64,000 bases of DNA from Silurus meridionalis. Taxonomy: Eukaryota > Chordata > Actinopteri > Siluriformes > Siluridae. The notes beneath the pieces were generated by a model. That model worked only from the letters and a program-made list of their open reading frames with translations, searched no databases and was not told where the DNA came from. Location: assembly GCF_014805685.1 (NCBI RefSeq), contig NC_060886.1, positions 21,631,608 to 21,695,607 of the forward strand, written 5' to 3'. This document shows, in pieces, positions 25,245-37,886 of the stretch (its first letter is position 1; every line of letters starts with the position of its first letter). The position numbers and the translations under genes were made by a program.

Positions 25245-26079
25245 CGTTTTTCTATGGGGGGAAAAAGGTTATTTACTTACAAAAAGGTAATACAGGCCAT
25301 AAGGTAACAAAATACAGGACAGCTTAAGCAAATGAAAGAAGCTGAGAAAGCTAAAAATAACTCGAGAGGGGAATGAAGGGGAATCCAGATCTGACAGAAA
25401 AAAAAAAAATGTTGAGAAGAGAAGAACTGACTGATGCTTTTCCTTGGAACAAGTGAGCCCTGACAACTCAACTCCCCTTCAGGCGCTCGGTAGAACGCTC
25501 AAATTTAATTTGGGGCTTCTTTGGGCTCGCAACTAATCAGGCTGTCTACTGTTTATCCACTGCTTCACACATCCTCTGGCACACAGACACATTGGGAGAG
25601 AGCAGACAGAAGAGAGCAAGAGAAAATCAGAACGACAAAAAGAGAATGAGGATTACAAGAGAGGATACAAATGAATAGGCAATATGAGTGTATATGTTAG
25701 TGATACCAATAATCCATTAGCACTGAAAATGTAAAAAACAAAAAAACAAAAGAAATAATAAAATAAAATAAATAAATAAAAGGGTGCAGAGTAGAAGAGG
25801 ATATAAAATGAGAAGATTTAAGAAATAATAAAAAAAATTCCATTAAAATTGTAAGAGAAGAAAACAACAGGGATGATGTAATGGGCAGTTTACACAGCCA
25901 GATATGCACAACCTAACACACTCGGGTCACTCTGTGTCTATAGGAGGTGTTATAGGTGTGTGCACACCACACAAGCACACACTCAAAAATGTCTTTTATG
26001 CATCAATCATCTGTTGTCACAGACAGCATTTTTCATCTTTTCCCCTTATGAGCAATAAACAAGCTTGTGGCTCAGCCTA

Positions 26080-26080
<1 letters not shown>

Positions 26081-26149
<69 letters not shown>
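26081..26149. repeat. (CA)n microsatellite
   Basis: Perfect run of about 34 CA units. It explains the His-Thr repeat open frames here. Confidence 0.97.
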
Positions 26150-26152
<3 letters not shown>

Positions 26153-26458
26153 GAGTGAGTGTCACTGCTGTTCTGAGAATAATCCACCAGCACTAGTCTG
26201 GTCAGTGGTGGTTTTTTTTCGTTTTTTTTTTCCTTCCATGTGTAATGTATAGCAACATAAAAACCATTGTCTCCAACTGCAAATCTTGATGGCTAATTAG
26301 TGTGTGTGCTGTATATTAAACATGCAGCCTGCTTAGACATGTGGATGTGGATGAGGACAGAACAACACGGTAGCATCTCGATTCTTTCTGGACACTTGGA
26401 CAAAGATAGGCACAAGATGATGACAAACTTGCATCATACGTACAATTTCTCTCCCTAT

Positions 26459-26485
26459 TTCTCTCTCTCTCTCTCTCTCACTCAA

Positions 26486-26519
<34 letters not shown>
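26459..26519. repeat. Compound (CT)n/(CA)n microsatellite
   Basis: CT run followed by a CA run, separated by a short TCAACC spacer. Confidence 0.95.
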
Positions 26520-26521
<2 letters not shown>

Positions 26522-27084
26522 ACAGTTCAATAAAGACAGACACAGGCCCCACAAAACCCTGAACAGATATGCAGTGAGCAGGGAGCGCATTAGTGCTCAG
26601 GGATATGTGTGTTATATACAGAAAGGATGAGGGCACTAAAGGCCCTACCGGAGCTCATCTAGAGCGGGAAGACTCAGAGTGATGGGCCGACTTCCCTCCT
26701 GCCATTTTTCACACCTCAATTTCTGTGATAGAGGACCAGGAAGAACAGAGCAGAGACGTGTAGCTGCATCTATCTTCTGCTCTTGCTGCTCAATGACAGT
26801 CCCTCATGGCTAGTTTACACAATTTATGGGGCGTCTTGGAAAAGAAAAAAAAAAAAAAAAGAGGAAGAATGAGTGAGAAAGAACAGAGACGAAAAAGACA
26901 GGAAGTCAATCCGGGGAAGAGTATTGACTAAAATGGCGGAAAAAGCCGTACGAAATATAAATAAAAAAACAATAAAATAAATAGCTGCAATGAAGTATAG
27001 AGGCCATGTCTATTCAATATTTCAACTGAATGCTGGATAACTACAAAATAAAAAAAAAAAACATGAAAATGTCCACAAATACTA

Positions 27085-27370
27085 TTTCTTTATTTTTTTC
27101 CCCAATATTTTATGGAACAACACACCCATAGGTGAGCTTTTCCCAAGCTGTTGCCACAATGGGCCCAAGCCTGCTCCACCAAGAATTTGAATGCTGACTG
27201 CATCTGAGCGCTTGTCTAACCTCAGTAATGCTTTTGAAGCTGATTGACCAAATCCCCACAAACATGCTCTATAATCTTTAAGATTATTACCTTCTCTGAA
27301 GAGCGGAAGATAATACTGCAGCAAAGGAAGACAATATATGCAACCAGGACAAATGAGCAGGAGGGTCAGG
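27085..27370 (+). mobile_element. Tc1-like relic, 3' part (family C)
   Basis: Words such as CCTCAGTAATGCTTTTGAAGC, CAAATCCCCACA and GCAGCAAAGG match the end of the transposase gene of a fish Tc1 family. The same family appears at 37205 and 42455. Only the C-terminal end is left, with stops. Confidence 0.65.
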
Positions 27371-28751
27371 TGTCCACAATAGTATACACTGTACATATCT
27401 GTACTGGTGTAACAACTGAAATATTTTAAACCCATTCCAAATAAGTGCTGATAAAAATACTGCATAAACAGTACCGATCGTTCGTTTCTTTTTTTTTTTT
27501 TTTTTTTGTTGCCTTAAATAGTTACCACGCTAAACCCACAAATAGAAAACCTTTACCAAATGTTAAGAACAAAAATTAGAAAGGAAAAAAAAACAACAGC
27601 CGTATTACTCTGTAGTTTATTTTGGAAGTGGTCAAGGACAAAAACAAAGCTGAGGTCATTATTTTCGAGACAGACCTGTAAATGAAGTCTGTTTTCGGTA
27701 AAAGCGTTGGAGCAGTGGAAACTGGTATGAGCTAAAATGGTGCATGCTGCTCTCACACAGAGGTTTTACCAAAAGGCTGAGAGCACTGCATGATCACACT
27801 CGGCAAACATCTTCATCCCGAAACCACAATAACCGTCTACAGCGGCATGAATGTACTCATGCTGACTTCAGAAATCTGAAATGAAATGCAGTTTAAAAAA
27901 AAAAAAAAAAAAAGTCTTACTTTGGAGTTACACCATGTTGAGGTAATGTAATGCTCTGATCAGGGGTTTATATGAACACATGCATTACTATGATTTAGTG
28001 CGACTCTAAGCTTTTATGATAATATTCCAACCCGTGTGTACATGTATGTGTGTGTGGCCTGAAGCTCCTTTTTCAGTTTGTGCCATCAAGTCCCAAGATG
28101 GAGCGAACCGCACTGGAGGGATTAAGAGTTGTGCATGTGACCATATTTTACCCGTGAAACTTAATTACAGCTGCCATTTTGATAAAGCACAGCCTTCAGA
28201 TTTGAAACGAAGTCACCATCAGTCATGTTTCAGTTCCACAAACACACACAACCGTACACAGAGAGAAAGAGAGAGAGATTAGAAATCAGAAATGGGAAGA
28301 AGGCCATGCTATACACTATCTCAACCTCTATAAAGCTGGCAGAAGTAAGTCGAGCTGCAGCACCTGGCTTCTTTATCTGCCCCGCTGCTTTTCCTCCTCC
28401 ACGACGACACTTTACAGAACGGAAAGCGGGAAAAGTTCAATAAAGGCTACAAAATATCTGTTTTCTCCCTCTCGGTGCAACAAGAAAGCCAGACATTAAC
28501 TACAGCCTATGCTATCGATTCCCTTGGGCGACTGTGATGGCTGTCTGATTGCAGCGAGAGAGAGAGAGAGAGAGAAAATTAGTGCTCAGCCGGAAAAATA
28601 AATAAAGAACGCAAGAAAATAAAAAGAGGGAATTTTTATCTATTCATTTCATGCGTAAGTGATTGGGTACTTGGCTGCCTTCCAGAGGAGGCTCAGAGAT
28701 GAGAGATACTACAAATGAATAGAGTCATTAATAAGGAATGCGGTAACCTGG

Positions 28752-28817
<66 letters not shown>

Positions 28818-28936
28818 CTTGCCATTTTGTAATAATGATCAGATTTATAGTTAATTAATAAATACTTCAATAAAAAGCATTGTATTAATACAATGGGGCA
28901 ATATATATTAATACATATAACTATATTAATACAATA
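27371..28936. other. pard3b: Intronic sequence, no gene seen
   Basis: It has a T-run at 27489-27507, an A-run at 27895-27913, short GA runs near 28263 and 28557, and a (CA)n tract at 28756-28811. No exon was recognised. Confidence 0.5.
28756..28811. repeat. (CA)n microsatellite
   Basis: Perfect run of about 28 CA units. Confidence 0.97.
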
Positions 28937-29125
28937 GGGCAGTGGTAGTCCAGTGGTTAAGGCTCTGGGTTACTGATCACAAGGTCAGCGGTTCAAGCCC
29001 CAGCACTGCCAACTTACCACTGTTGAGCCCTTGAGCAAGGCACTTAGCCCTGTCAGCTCCAGGGGCGCCGTACCATGGCTGACCCTGCGCCTGACCCCAG
29101 CTTCCAGATGAGTTGGGATATGCGA
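28937..29125 (+). mobile_element. tRNA-derived SINE
   Basis: The head carries a Pol III A box, TAGTCCAGTGG, at 28946-28956 and a B box, GGTTCAAGCCC, at 28990-29000. The 44-nt spacing is as in a tRNA gene. A GC-rich body with GAGCCCTTGAGCAAGGCAC follows, as in many fish SINEs. The tRNA-like head does not fold into a complete cloverleaf by eye, so this is a retroposon and not a tRNA gene. Confidence 0.85.
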
Positions 29126-29129
29126 AAAC

Positions 29130-29886
29130 TCCATTGAACACCTTCACCACAGCAGATGTCTGCGCAGAGCTTACATCATCATCAAGGACTCTTCACATCC
29201 CAGTCATAAACTGTTTAACCTCCTTCCATCACGAAGGAGATACAGAAACTTGCGCACCAGAACCAGCAGGTTCAGGGACAGCTTTTTTCCATCCACCATC
29301 ACACTACTGAACTCAACACTACACCGCTAAACCACTACAAAACAAACATAAACAAAAGACTGTATATAACCTCTGCACAATACATGTACATACTTCATAT
29401 TATATCTTTTCACTCCTCATTACATCTGCACTTTTTATATCTGTATGTATATTTATCATTACTGTACATTCTGCCCAACATTTCACATTCATCTGTGTAT
29501 ATAATGTATGTGTATATATTTATATATATATATTTTTTATATATAGTAGACTGTTTATTCAGCTTGCTACTCCTTAATGCCATAATCTTGTGATCTGTAA
29601 CCTTTCATTTCTGCACATTTTTCTTAATTACTGTACACCTTTATATTTATTCACTGTACTTCTGAATGTCCACACATCTCTGCACTGAAATAGCCTTTAT
29701 ATTTATTCACTGTATATACTTCATATATATACCACTGCTGTAAATATGCCAGATAGTTATCTGCACTGTAAATATGCTAGATATTTATCTGCACTTTTGC
29801 ACGACTGCTACATTTTGCACTTCTGGTAGATGCCAAACTGCATTTCGTTGCTGTGTACCTGTACAATGCAATGACAATAAAGTTGT
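29130..29886 (+). mobile_element. 3' end of a non-LTR retrotransposon (L2/CR1-like)
   Basis: The plus strand begins with a C-terminal LINE remnant (CATCATCAAGGACTCTTCAC, then CACGAAGGAGATACAGAAAC and TTCAGGGACAGCTTTTTTCC). It continues as an AT-rich 3' UTR ending in CATTTCGTTGCTGTGTACC and CAATGACAATAAAG. That ending is characteristic of L2/CR1-type LINEs in fish. The protein-coding part is otherwise absent (5' truncation). Confidence 0.75.
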
Positions 29887-30013
<127 letters not shown>

Positions 30014-30380
30014 TTCCTAGGGTCATGGTTTCCAGTCCCAAAACCTGCCAAAACCTGCAACAGCTCAGTGATGCTCTTCATTTGTGGGTCCCTGTGAGGG
30101 TCAATTCTCTATATGGGATTCAAAAGTGTACTTTTAACACAACTTTTAGTGCAAAAGTGCCACCAATGTAGCCATCAACAGCAGCCACTGACCTCAGAGC
30201 GCCTTGTGATTAGTAGGTAGACATATGACAGCTAATGCTGAACTCCATTATAAGAGAGAAATATTGTTTAAATGGAGATCACCAACATACGGGAAGCATA
30301 CCCAGGTGCTCATACCATCTCTCACATTATAGATCTACATTAATACAATGACAAGGGCTTCCAATCTCACTGTTGGAACT

Positions 30381-30418
<38 letters not shown>

Positions 30419-31297
30419 TTGTTTTTTTTTACTCCCAGCACTATCTATTCTGCATAATGCATCTCATATAAATCATTGTAATAAAGCTTAACTGTTTGTA
30501 AGCCTGGTTGGTTGGTGGTCTCTCCACAAGCTGGTTTATGATGGAGCAAGGCGTGGAGTCGAGCAGCCCGTAAGTGCAGGGTAAATAACGGCTTGCAGCT
30601 CGAAGCCACATACAGTAAATACAGCAGACAGGACTGTCCAATCCCCTAACTGCAAACCCCAAAAACACAGTCCAGCGCTTAGCCAATTATGCCATCTCAG
30701 AAACTGGTTGCAAAACGCTGTCAGTAAGACCCACACAGAGAGACGGTGGGGACGAGGAGTGAGGAAATGAGGAAGAAAGACCACTGACAAGTTACAGACT
30801 TCAAAAGAGAGACATCATTATCCGTTCGACAAAGAGAGAGGCATGTACGCTCTCCTCTCAATCTGCAGCCTAATCAGGGTACATGAAACAAACAAACAGC
30901 ACATTTTTCAGCTGCTTTGTGCTTTAACGCGTTTCTCTTTTCAGTTGCTCTCTCGGGTACAAATCTCCTCGCTCACTTTCACACAGTTTGTCCGTTACTG
31001 TGGCAGAACGGACAGGGAGAGTCGTAAAGAGAGCTTTCAGGATTCTGCAGACGTGAGAAATGATAAATAGATTCATTAGCATCTCGCACAACTGAATTTC
31101 AGAATCCGGATTTTCATTGATGAGAGAAGCTCAGGCGCTCGTTCTGGCTGTAATTTCAAACCATCACTTGAAGCCTGGTATATGTGTTTGATTCTATAGT
31201 AATCATTTGCACAGAGACTCACATGGCAGATGTTATCACACAAGCAGCTTTCAGTAGGTGAATGTACTAATAATTAGAAGGATTCTCCAGTACAGAA
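30014..31297. other. pard3b: Intronic sequence, no gene seen
   Basis: Contains an AT run at 30382-30412. No exon or known element was recognised. Confidence 0.45.
30382..30412. repeat. (AT)n microsatellite
   Basis: Perfect AT run of about 15 units. Confidence 0.95.
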
Positions 31298-31946
31298 CAG
31301 TGATGGACAGTAAGAAAGTAAATGTAATTCATTACCAAAAAAAGCAGCTTATTTTTTTTCCATTTGGGGAGATTTTCCCTTAACTGCACTTCAGCGTCAA
31401 AGTCAAATATCTTGCTTTTATTCAACTACGTTCTGCAAAATCAGTCATTCCTTTTTATTAAAGCGTGAATAAAAACGTAACTGGTCAAACATGCAGCAAG
31501 TCACTGATCAGGGTCGAGCTCTGTTTTAAACTTGTTCTGATTGCTGCTTGCTGATATCTACTTAACAAAACATACAGTTCAGCATCAGTACAACATTCAG
31601 AGAGGAATAAATGATGGATTATTTGCTTGATTTTTAAGTCGTTAAAAAGAAAGTTTTGGGCTCATGATAATTGTATAATAATAATGTGCTCAGAGTAACA
31701 GAGTCTTTTTACATAAACTGATTTGATTAAGCAACTAAGAGTCTTGTGATAAAAATGATAGTAGGAACATTACAGCCATATTAAATCTATTTGTACTTTG
31801 AATAAATAAGTAAATTTGAAGGCGGATACTTTTGTAATTTTACTGAATAGAGAGTATGAAGGAAGTACTTTTACTGGAGTAATATTTTATCTACTGTATT
31901 TCTACTTTTACTCAACTACAAGGTTTGTGTACTTCGTCCACCGCTG
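31298..31946 (-). mobile_element. hAT-like MITE relic (copy B)
   Basis: The 649-bp element has terminal inverted repeats: CAGTGATGGACAGTA at the left, and CTTCGTCCACCGCTG at the right (reverse complement CAGCGGTGGACGAAG). The interior aligns in reverse with 8673-9249. No transposase is present, and the 8-bp flanks GTACAGAA and GTGTATAT agree only partly. Confidence 0.75.
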
Positions 31947-32019
31947 GTGTATATCGGGGCAGAAACTATTCCACGAGTAACCCGAATAAAAAAATGCTTT
32001 GTTCAGTCCATTTAACTAC

Positions 32020-32550
32020 ACACAGGGCACTGCGGTACCCCACGGACCAGTGACCAGTGTTCCTGCCCCTCTCCTCTACTCAGATCTGCCTCTGGATGGT
32101 GTTCTCTTCGACTGGAGGTCACTCTCTGCAGCTGGGGATGGGTTCTCATCAGTGGCCTGGGAATCCATGAAATTACAGAGTCAGAACAAGAGGTTTGAGG
32201 ATGAATTTGGACTGAGGATGGATTAATGTCAACCGTCTGCTACACTGACTCAGGAATACAGTTTGCATTTGATCATCACTGCACACCTCAACATTGTTTA
32301 TCTGTAATAAATGGACATTCGGTGCCACCCAGATGAGGATGGGTTTCCTCTTGAGTCTCGTTCCTCTCAAGGTTTCTTCCGTATGCCATCTCGGGGAGTT
32401 TTTCCTTGCCACAGTCGCCACCGGCTTGTTCATCAGGGACAAACTTACACTTATAGAACAATCTTATCAATTCGTTCTTACCATAATATCTGTGTAAAGC
32501 TGCTTTGAGACGATTGTTAAAAGTGTGATTCATATAAAAATTAACTGTTC
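32020..32550 (+). repeat. Common fish interspersed repeat
   Basis: The core CTCAAGGTTTCTTCC, GGGAGTTTTTCCTTGCCAC and GTAAAGCTGCTTTGAGACGA is a widely dispersed teleost repeat sequence. It ends near ATATAAAAATTAACTG before a 27-nt T-run (about 32551-32577). I do not know its formal class. The open frames inside are fortuitous. Confidence 0.65.
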
Positions 32551-33475
32551 TTTTTTTTTTTTTTTTTTTTTTTTTTATAGCCGTGGCATTGTGCATGTTT
32601 TCAAGAAAAAATGCGCTGAAAGTGTGCGACGGAGACTAAGCAAACTTGCGGTTCACTTAAAACGTTCCTGAGGGGACTCAGATTGTATGTTCTGCACGTA
32701 AAAAGGATTACATTTGGTACATGTGTATACAAATACGTGTACCCTTATACACCTTATGTATGTGTGTGTGTGTGTGTTATATATAGCTGTGATCTAAGGG
32801 TAATAATGCCCACCAGGAAGTAGTAGTATGATGTCATCGCATCACCCTGCTGAAGATTTACTGTTTTTGAACACCATGCCTTATTGTGTTTTACTGTTTA
32901 TATAATACAGACAAAATGCTGCAGGCTTCTACAGACTTGCCTTTTCGTCAGGCTGCAAACATTTAAAAGCGCGCCGTGCTTTCACATCAAATAAGAAGAG
33001 GTCTAATCTTTTCCCCCTCCATTTCTTTGCTTAACCCTATTACACAAACCAACAAAAAAAAAAAAAAAAAGAAAAAAAGAAAATTCCTTGGCTTCAGAAC
33101 CGTGTTTGTTAAGCGGCGGCAACGAGAAGACGTGCACAAGAGCTTGCGAGTACAGGAATGCTCTAACAGGCAGGAGCAAGAAGCAGAACGCAGTGGATCT
33201 CTCAATTTTCTCCACCGCTCCCCTGCTCGCTAATGACACCAGGCCGCTGCACACTAATTGGTAGACATTTCCAGAAATGAATTTTGACAACAAAAGATAG
33301 CCCTCAATGACAGGGTGGCTTTGCGGCATCCTAACCAGAAGTGACAGCACTTTTTACATGCCATTTGCAATTGAAGAAATAATTAGAAATATTTTGGCTA
33401 GCATAACATTATTTGGACAGGCAATCAATGTTTTTTCCCCCTTGCCTTTCCTCTACTCTCTTTGACTTTTCCTCT

Positions 33476-33479
<4 letters not shown>

Positions 33480-33512
<33 letters not shown>
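33480..33512. repeat. (TC)n microsatellite
   Basis: Perfect TC run of about 16 units. Confidence 0.95.
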
Positions 33513-33516
<4 letters not shown>

Positions 33517-34134
33517 TATTATAATTTGCTTCTATGCAGGTGATGTCCAATTGAGGCCGGGCTGATTCATTAAAACACCTCTCACACGAAAGGAACACTG
33601 CTGCTGCACAGCTCCATGGAAAATAAAAACGAGTGTCCAGACACATCTGTGACAAACAATACAAAGCAAGTGTCCTTATTGGGTTACTCTGGCACCAAAT
33701 TATACAGTAAAAGCAGCAACAACAAAAAAACATCAACTCCGAGTTCAATTCGACTAATGAGCTACCAAATGCAAACTATTCAAAATCCTGCAAAATGGTC
33801 AAACCTTAAACCTTCTTGCTGCTAAAAACAGAACATGAGACATCTCAGGAAAGGCTTGTTGCTAAGCTACAAGATGCATCTGTAACAAGAAAAAAAAAAA
33901 AAAAAAACACCAATTCTGTGTGTGTTTATTTTGCCCTTTTTCTTCTTTACGCACCTATTCCATTGTGAGAGAGATGTGGAATTACTTTCATTCGGTAAGT
34001 GGCAGCCTGAAGTTCTTGAACAAATATAAGAAGGCTTCCTTTCGCATTCTAAACCTCCCCTCTCTCGCTCTTTGGTCAAAATGAGTACACACACACACAC
34101 ATACGGTCCCACTTCAATTACCTGTAGCAGGGAT

Positions 34135-34138
<4 letters not shown>

Positions 34139-34182
<44 letters not shown>

Positions 34183-34216
34183 AGAGAAAAAGAGAGACAA
34201 AGAAAGAGAGAGAGAG
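34139..34216. repeat. (GA)n-rich purine tract
   Basis: Perfect GA run, followed by AAAGAG and GACAAAGAAAGAG variants. Confidence 0.95.
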
Positions 34217-35511
34217 GTGGTAATGGGGGGTTCAGGAAGATGCTTAGGAGACCAGCTTGGCAGTGTGTAAAAACAGCAGTTGAGTGTGTGTCTGGAGCAC
34301 CCATTCAGCTCAACAGAATGGCTGATTAATTAACAGGGAGAAAAGCACTCGAGCACTCACCCAACCTGCACTAAAAGCTTTTCTTTCTCCATCTATTGAT
34401 TTATATAATTACTCTGACAGCAATGCAGCTCCGGGGCTAGATGCAGGCAAGAAGGACTTGGGAGAAGGGACGAGGGAGGTAAGGGGGAGAAGACGCAGCA
34501 CATTTCAGCCTGTTTGGCACAAGGTATTGGGTGCACGGTTGCAGCTGATAGGGTGCTCGAGTGAGAATAGTTGACCTGCCAAGTAGTCGCTGATGATTCA
34601 TGCAGGGTTCGGGATTCTGACCCTGCGGGACAGCTGATGGGATGTGGTGGGCTGGTTGTTCAGAGCAGCGTGGAGGTTTACAGGTACATCCGTTCACTAC
34701 ACTGGGACAGAGAGAGGTTCGCTATGCTTTCTTCTTCTTTTCCACCTTTATGACTGTTGCGCCCTCCTGATTTATTTCTCAGTAAGGTGTGCTGAGGAGG
34801 GACACCACCGTGTCCATAACAGTTTTTTTTTTTTTTTTCTTTTTTTCCTTCACCGATTTAAACAAAAACAACTCCCTCCTCTTCTCCCACTCCCAGGATC
34901 TGCTCTCCAGAGAAAGAATGATTCGTTTTTAATTGAAGGGAAGCAGAGCTCAAGAGGGCTGGGGTTGTTACGTTGGGAATTTTTCATTATTTTTTTTCCA
35001 GGAGCTCTTCAGGCCTGGAGATGAAGTCTTCATCCCCCCCACCACCCCACAAGCTCCCGCTATTTTCCCACACACGAAGCTACTCAAGAGCATCGCTCCA
35101 TTCAATCCCCGTGGCCTCCGGCCTGCCCGCTCTCCAGCCCTGGCTCTCAGATTAAAGGGAAGATGGAGAGGTGGAAAACAAGGCCAGTGAGGTGGAGTGC
35201 CTGCATGCTAAGAGCTCAGCGTAGAGAACACAAAGGAAAGGCTTTTTTGTGTAGGTGAAGGCTAGGCTTGCAGGAATGAGAGTGAAGTGGCTGCTCTCAT
35301 CAAGCACAGTCCTGGCCTTATATATGAGAGGATGAAAGAGCAAGCTGAGCTCACCCACCGCTGCTACGGCACATTTTTGGTTTTCCTGAAAGCATGGCAT
35401 TCAACAGGTGTGTGGGCCTACAAGCTCACAAAGACACATTAGATCGTGAATCTCTGCTAATGAGGTTACATCATCAGGACAGCAATCTTTTTTAACCCAT
35501 ATAAAAGAAAA

Positions 35512-35516
<5 letters not shown>

Positions 35517-35562
<46 letters not shown>
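35517..35562. repeat. (GA)n microsatellite
   Basis: GA run of about 22 units. Confidence 0.96.
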
Positions 35563-35566
<4 letters not shown>

Positions 35567-36780
35567 TCTCATGTGGGTGATCATTATGAAGATAGCAGGA
35601 CAAAGACACAGTGGCAAAAAAACAAAAAGAAAACGTTTTAAAAAGCAAAATTGTACAGCTGTAGATGCAGATTTTGCTTGAAATACAAGCTTTATTAATA
35701 ATGATGTTATTTCTGTGACGTCATCTACAAGCAAGTTCAGTATTAACAGCAGATTGCTGAAGATCTCAGGAAGCGGCATCGACTCACAATCATATAGCTT
35801 CAATGTTGCAAAGGAACTCAATCACTTCTCGTTTTAATGTAATGGGTGGAATAAATTTGATTTTAAAAGAAAAAAGGGGAACTGAAAGGCTAATAGTTCT
35901 TTGAGGGATAGAATGGCTCTGTTGGGATCCAGAAATGGGTGGGGTAGATAAAATACAACACAAAACAAAACCAAAGTTTACTATGCACACCACTCAATAC
36001 TTTAGACTTACTTAAGCTAATATCTTCTGTAAATTCCCCAAGAAAATGCAAAAAAAGAAAAGTGAAACAAAGTGGCAGACTGAGCACAGAGTAAAGCATG
36101 TTATAACGATTAATGACTCTCTGTGCTCCCTGGCCTGTGTGATAGCAGAGGTGGTTGAGTGGCCCTTTTTTTTTTTTTTTTTTTTAACGACTGTTGCGAG
36201 CAGCAGACTGTTCTAAATTGCCGGCCTTTCTAAATAACTCGCTTCCTTTAATGGCTCTCCGTGGCTGGTATTAAATCATACAGCCTCTTTACAGCACAGT
36301 GACTCTCACATTTAGCAGACTCTCTGAGCGCAGGCGCCACTGATGTATAACTAATTCATCACGCTATGTCAACATCCCTGCAAGTATCACATCAGCGGCC
36401 CTTCAGCAAATCTAAAACGAGGAGATTTGGGGGGGGAGAGAGAGAGGGATAGGGGAATTAAAATGCAGTGAAAAACACAGCACCCCTCCTCACACCTGGG
36501 CAGCAGGTGAGGAAATTAGGGATGCTTTATTCATCAGAAGTGGCAAATCATTTGTCATGGGTCTTAAGTTAATCTCAGTGCTGACTGCTGGAGTGTGTGT
36601 GTGTGTGTAGGTGGAATTATTTGTTGTTCTCCTCCACCGTCTATTCGAGGTGGTCATAAATGGAGTGGTAGATCACAAGGTCAAGAGCAGCACATCAGTC
36701 ACTCACGGGACTGACAGGCCACTTTGGGATAGACGATGAAAAAGACGTGAGGTCAGCAATATTGATGTGGTTATGTATTC

Positions 36781-36784
<4 letters not shown>

Positions 36785-36829
<45 letters not shown>
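36785..36829. repeat. (GA)n microsatellite
   Basis: GA run of about 22 units. Confidence 0.96.
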
Positions 36830-36830
<1 letters not shown>

Positions 36831-37204
36831 ATAAGTGTGTAAGTGGTGTGTATATGGAGATGTATTAAAGCATGATGGGAGCACGCAGGCAGACCTGACT
36901 AGTCCTAGACACCAATACATCAGCAAGCAGGAGAAAACTTGTATCATCGTCCGAGTTTCTGGCAGTTATTAGGGCGAAACTGCAAACGGTATGCAGGTAA
37001 ATATAATTACGCCGTTAGTGCTGCAGGTCTTCGTCTCTCACGTAAACGGTATCGGAGATAATTTGCACCTGACACACTTCATCAATTACACAAAGACGTC
37101 CTGCTCAGCATTTTTGTTCGCCCATCATTGCTAACTTAACCACAGATTTGAACTTTTGCAAGAATTATGTGGGGGAAAAAAAAACATAAAATAAATGTTT
37201 CTAG

Positions 37205-37645
37205 AGGTGGGAGATATGTGGACCAAAAATATGTGGACACCTGACCATTAGCTATATATACATGTGCTTTTTGAACATCCCATTCCACATTTAGTCCCCC
37301 CATTTGCTGTTATAATAAGCTCCACTCTTTTTGGGAAGATGCTCCACAGGATTATTGAGTATGATTGTGTAGATGTGTGCTCATGCAGCCACAAGGGTTT
37401 TTAGTAAAGTCAGGAAATGATGTAGGGTGAGGAGTTCTGGTCAAAAACGGTTGAGGTCAAAGTTCCATAGCGGGCCACACAAGATCTTCCGCTCCGACCC
37501 ACGTAAACCACAGAACCCACGTGTAAACCATGAACAGTCTTTACAGGGACTGCTTAGTGCACAGGGACAGTTTTTAAAAGACAACCTATACAATTGTGTG
37601 CCTCCAACTTTGTGGTAACAGTTTGAGGAAGAACCACATATGGCT
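37205..37645. mobile_element. Composite, internally deleted Tc1 derivative (family C)
   Basis: The left end has ATATGTGGACACCTGACCAT and CTTTTTGAACATCCCATTCC, a fish Tc1-family terminus. Plus-strand-oriented remains continue to about 37570 (CTTAGTGCACAGGGACAG). The last segment (TCCAACTTTGTGGTAACAG, then GAACCACATATGG) belongs to the same family but in the opposite orientation. It has no coding capacity. The structure fits a non-autonomous element built by deletion and inversion. Confidence 0.65.
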
Positions 37646-37886
37646 GCGAAAGTTGTGTGATTGACAGAGGAAAGATAGTATGGCTCTTAGCATTGTTAGA
37701 ATTCAAACTTCCATATTTAGTAGACAGACCGTGTCTAAATGTGTGTAAATGAATGTGAAAACATGAATGTAAATTGTGTTAAAATAATCAGAAACACACT
37801 GTAGCAGAAGTATAATAGAGTATAACTTAACAGCATAGTAAAACTAGAACTAAAACTAGAACTAGATATGTGTGTGTGGGTCTCAC

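Larger units (their letters stand above)
25061..27084. other. pard3b: Intronic sequence rich in simple repeats
   Basis: Holds the (TCTA)n, (CA)n and CT/CA tracts listed separately, plus A-rich stretches at 25735-25840 and 26844-26861. No exon was recognised. Confidence 0.5.
32551..37204. other. pard3b: Intronic sequence with many CT/GA tracts
   Basis: It holds (TC)n or (GA)n tracts at 33480, 34139, 35521 and 36785. A/T runs lie near 33054-33070, 33890-33907 and 36165-36185. The stretch 36190-36430 is free of simple repeats. No exon was recognised. Confidence 0.5.

Noticed and set aside
26067..26252. His-Thr and Cys-Val repeat proteins at many CA/GT tracts
   Set aside because: They are translations of dinucleotide microsatellites, here and at 29774, 48397, 49396, 51794, 52390, 63127 and 63609.
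28937..29010. tRNA gene
   Set aside because: The A and B boxes are present, but the acceptor and anticodon stems do not pair and a SINE body follows. It is a SINE head.
32173..32596. Overlapping open frames on both strands
   Set aside because: They lie in a common dispersed fish repeat and its T-run, and the frames have no conserved protein motif that I recognise.
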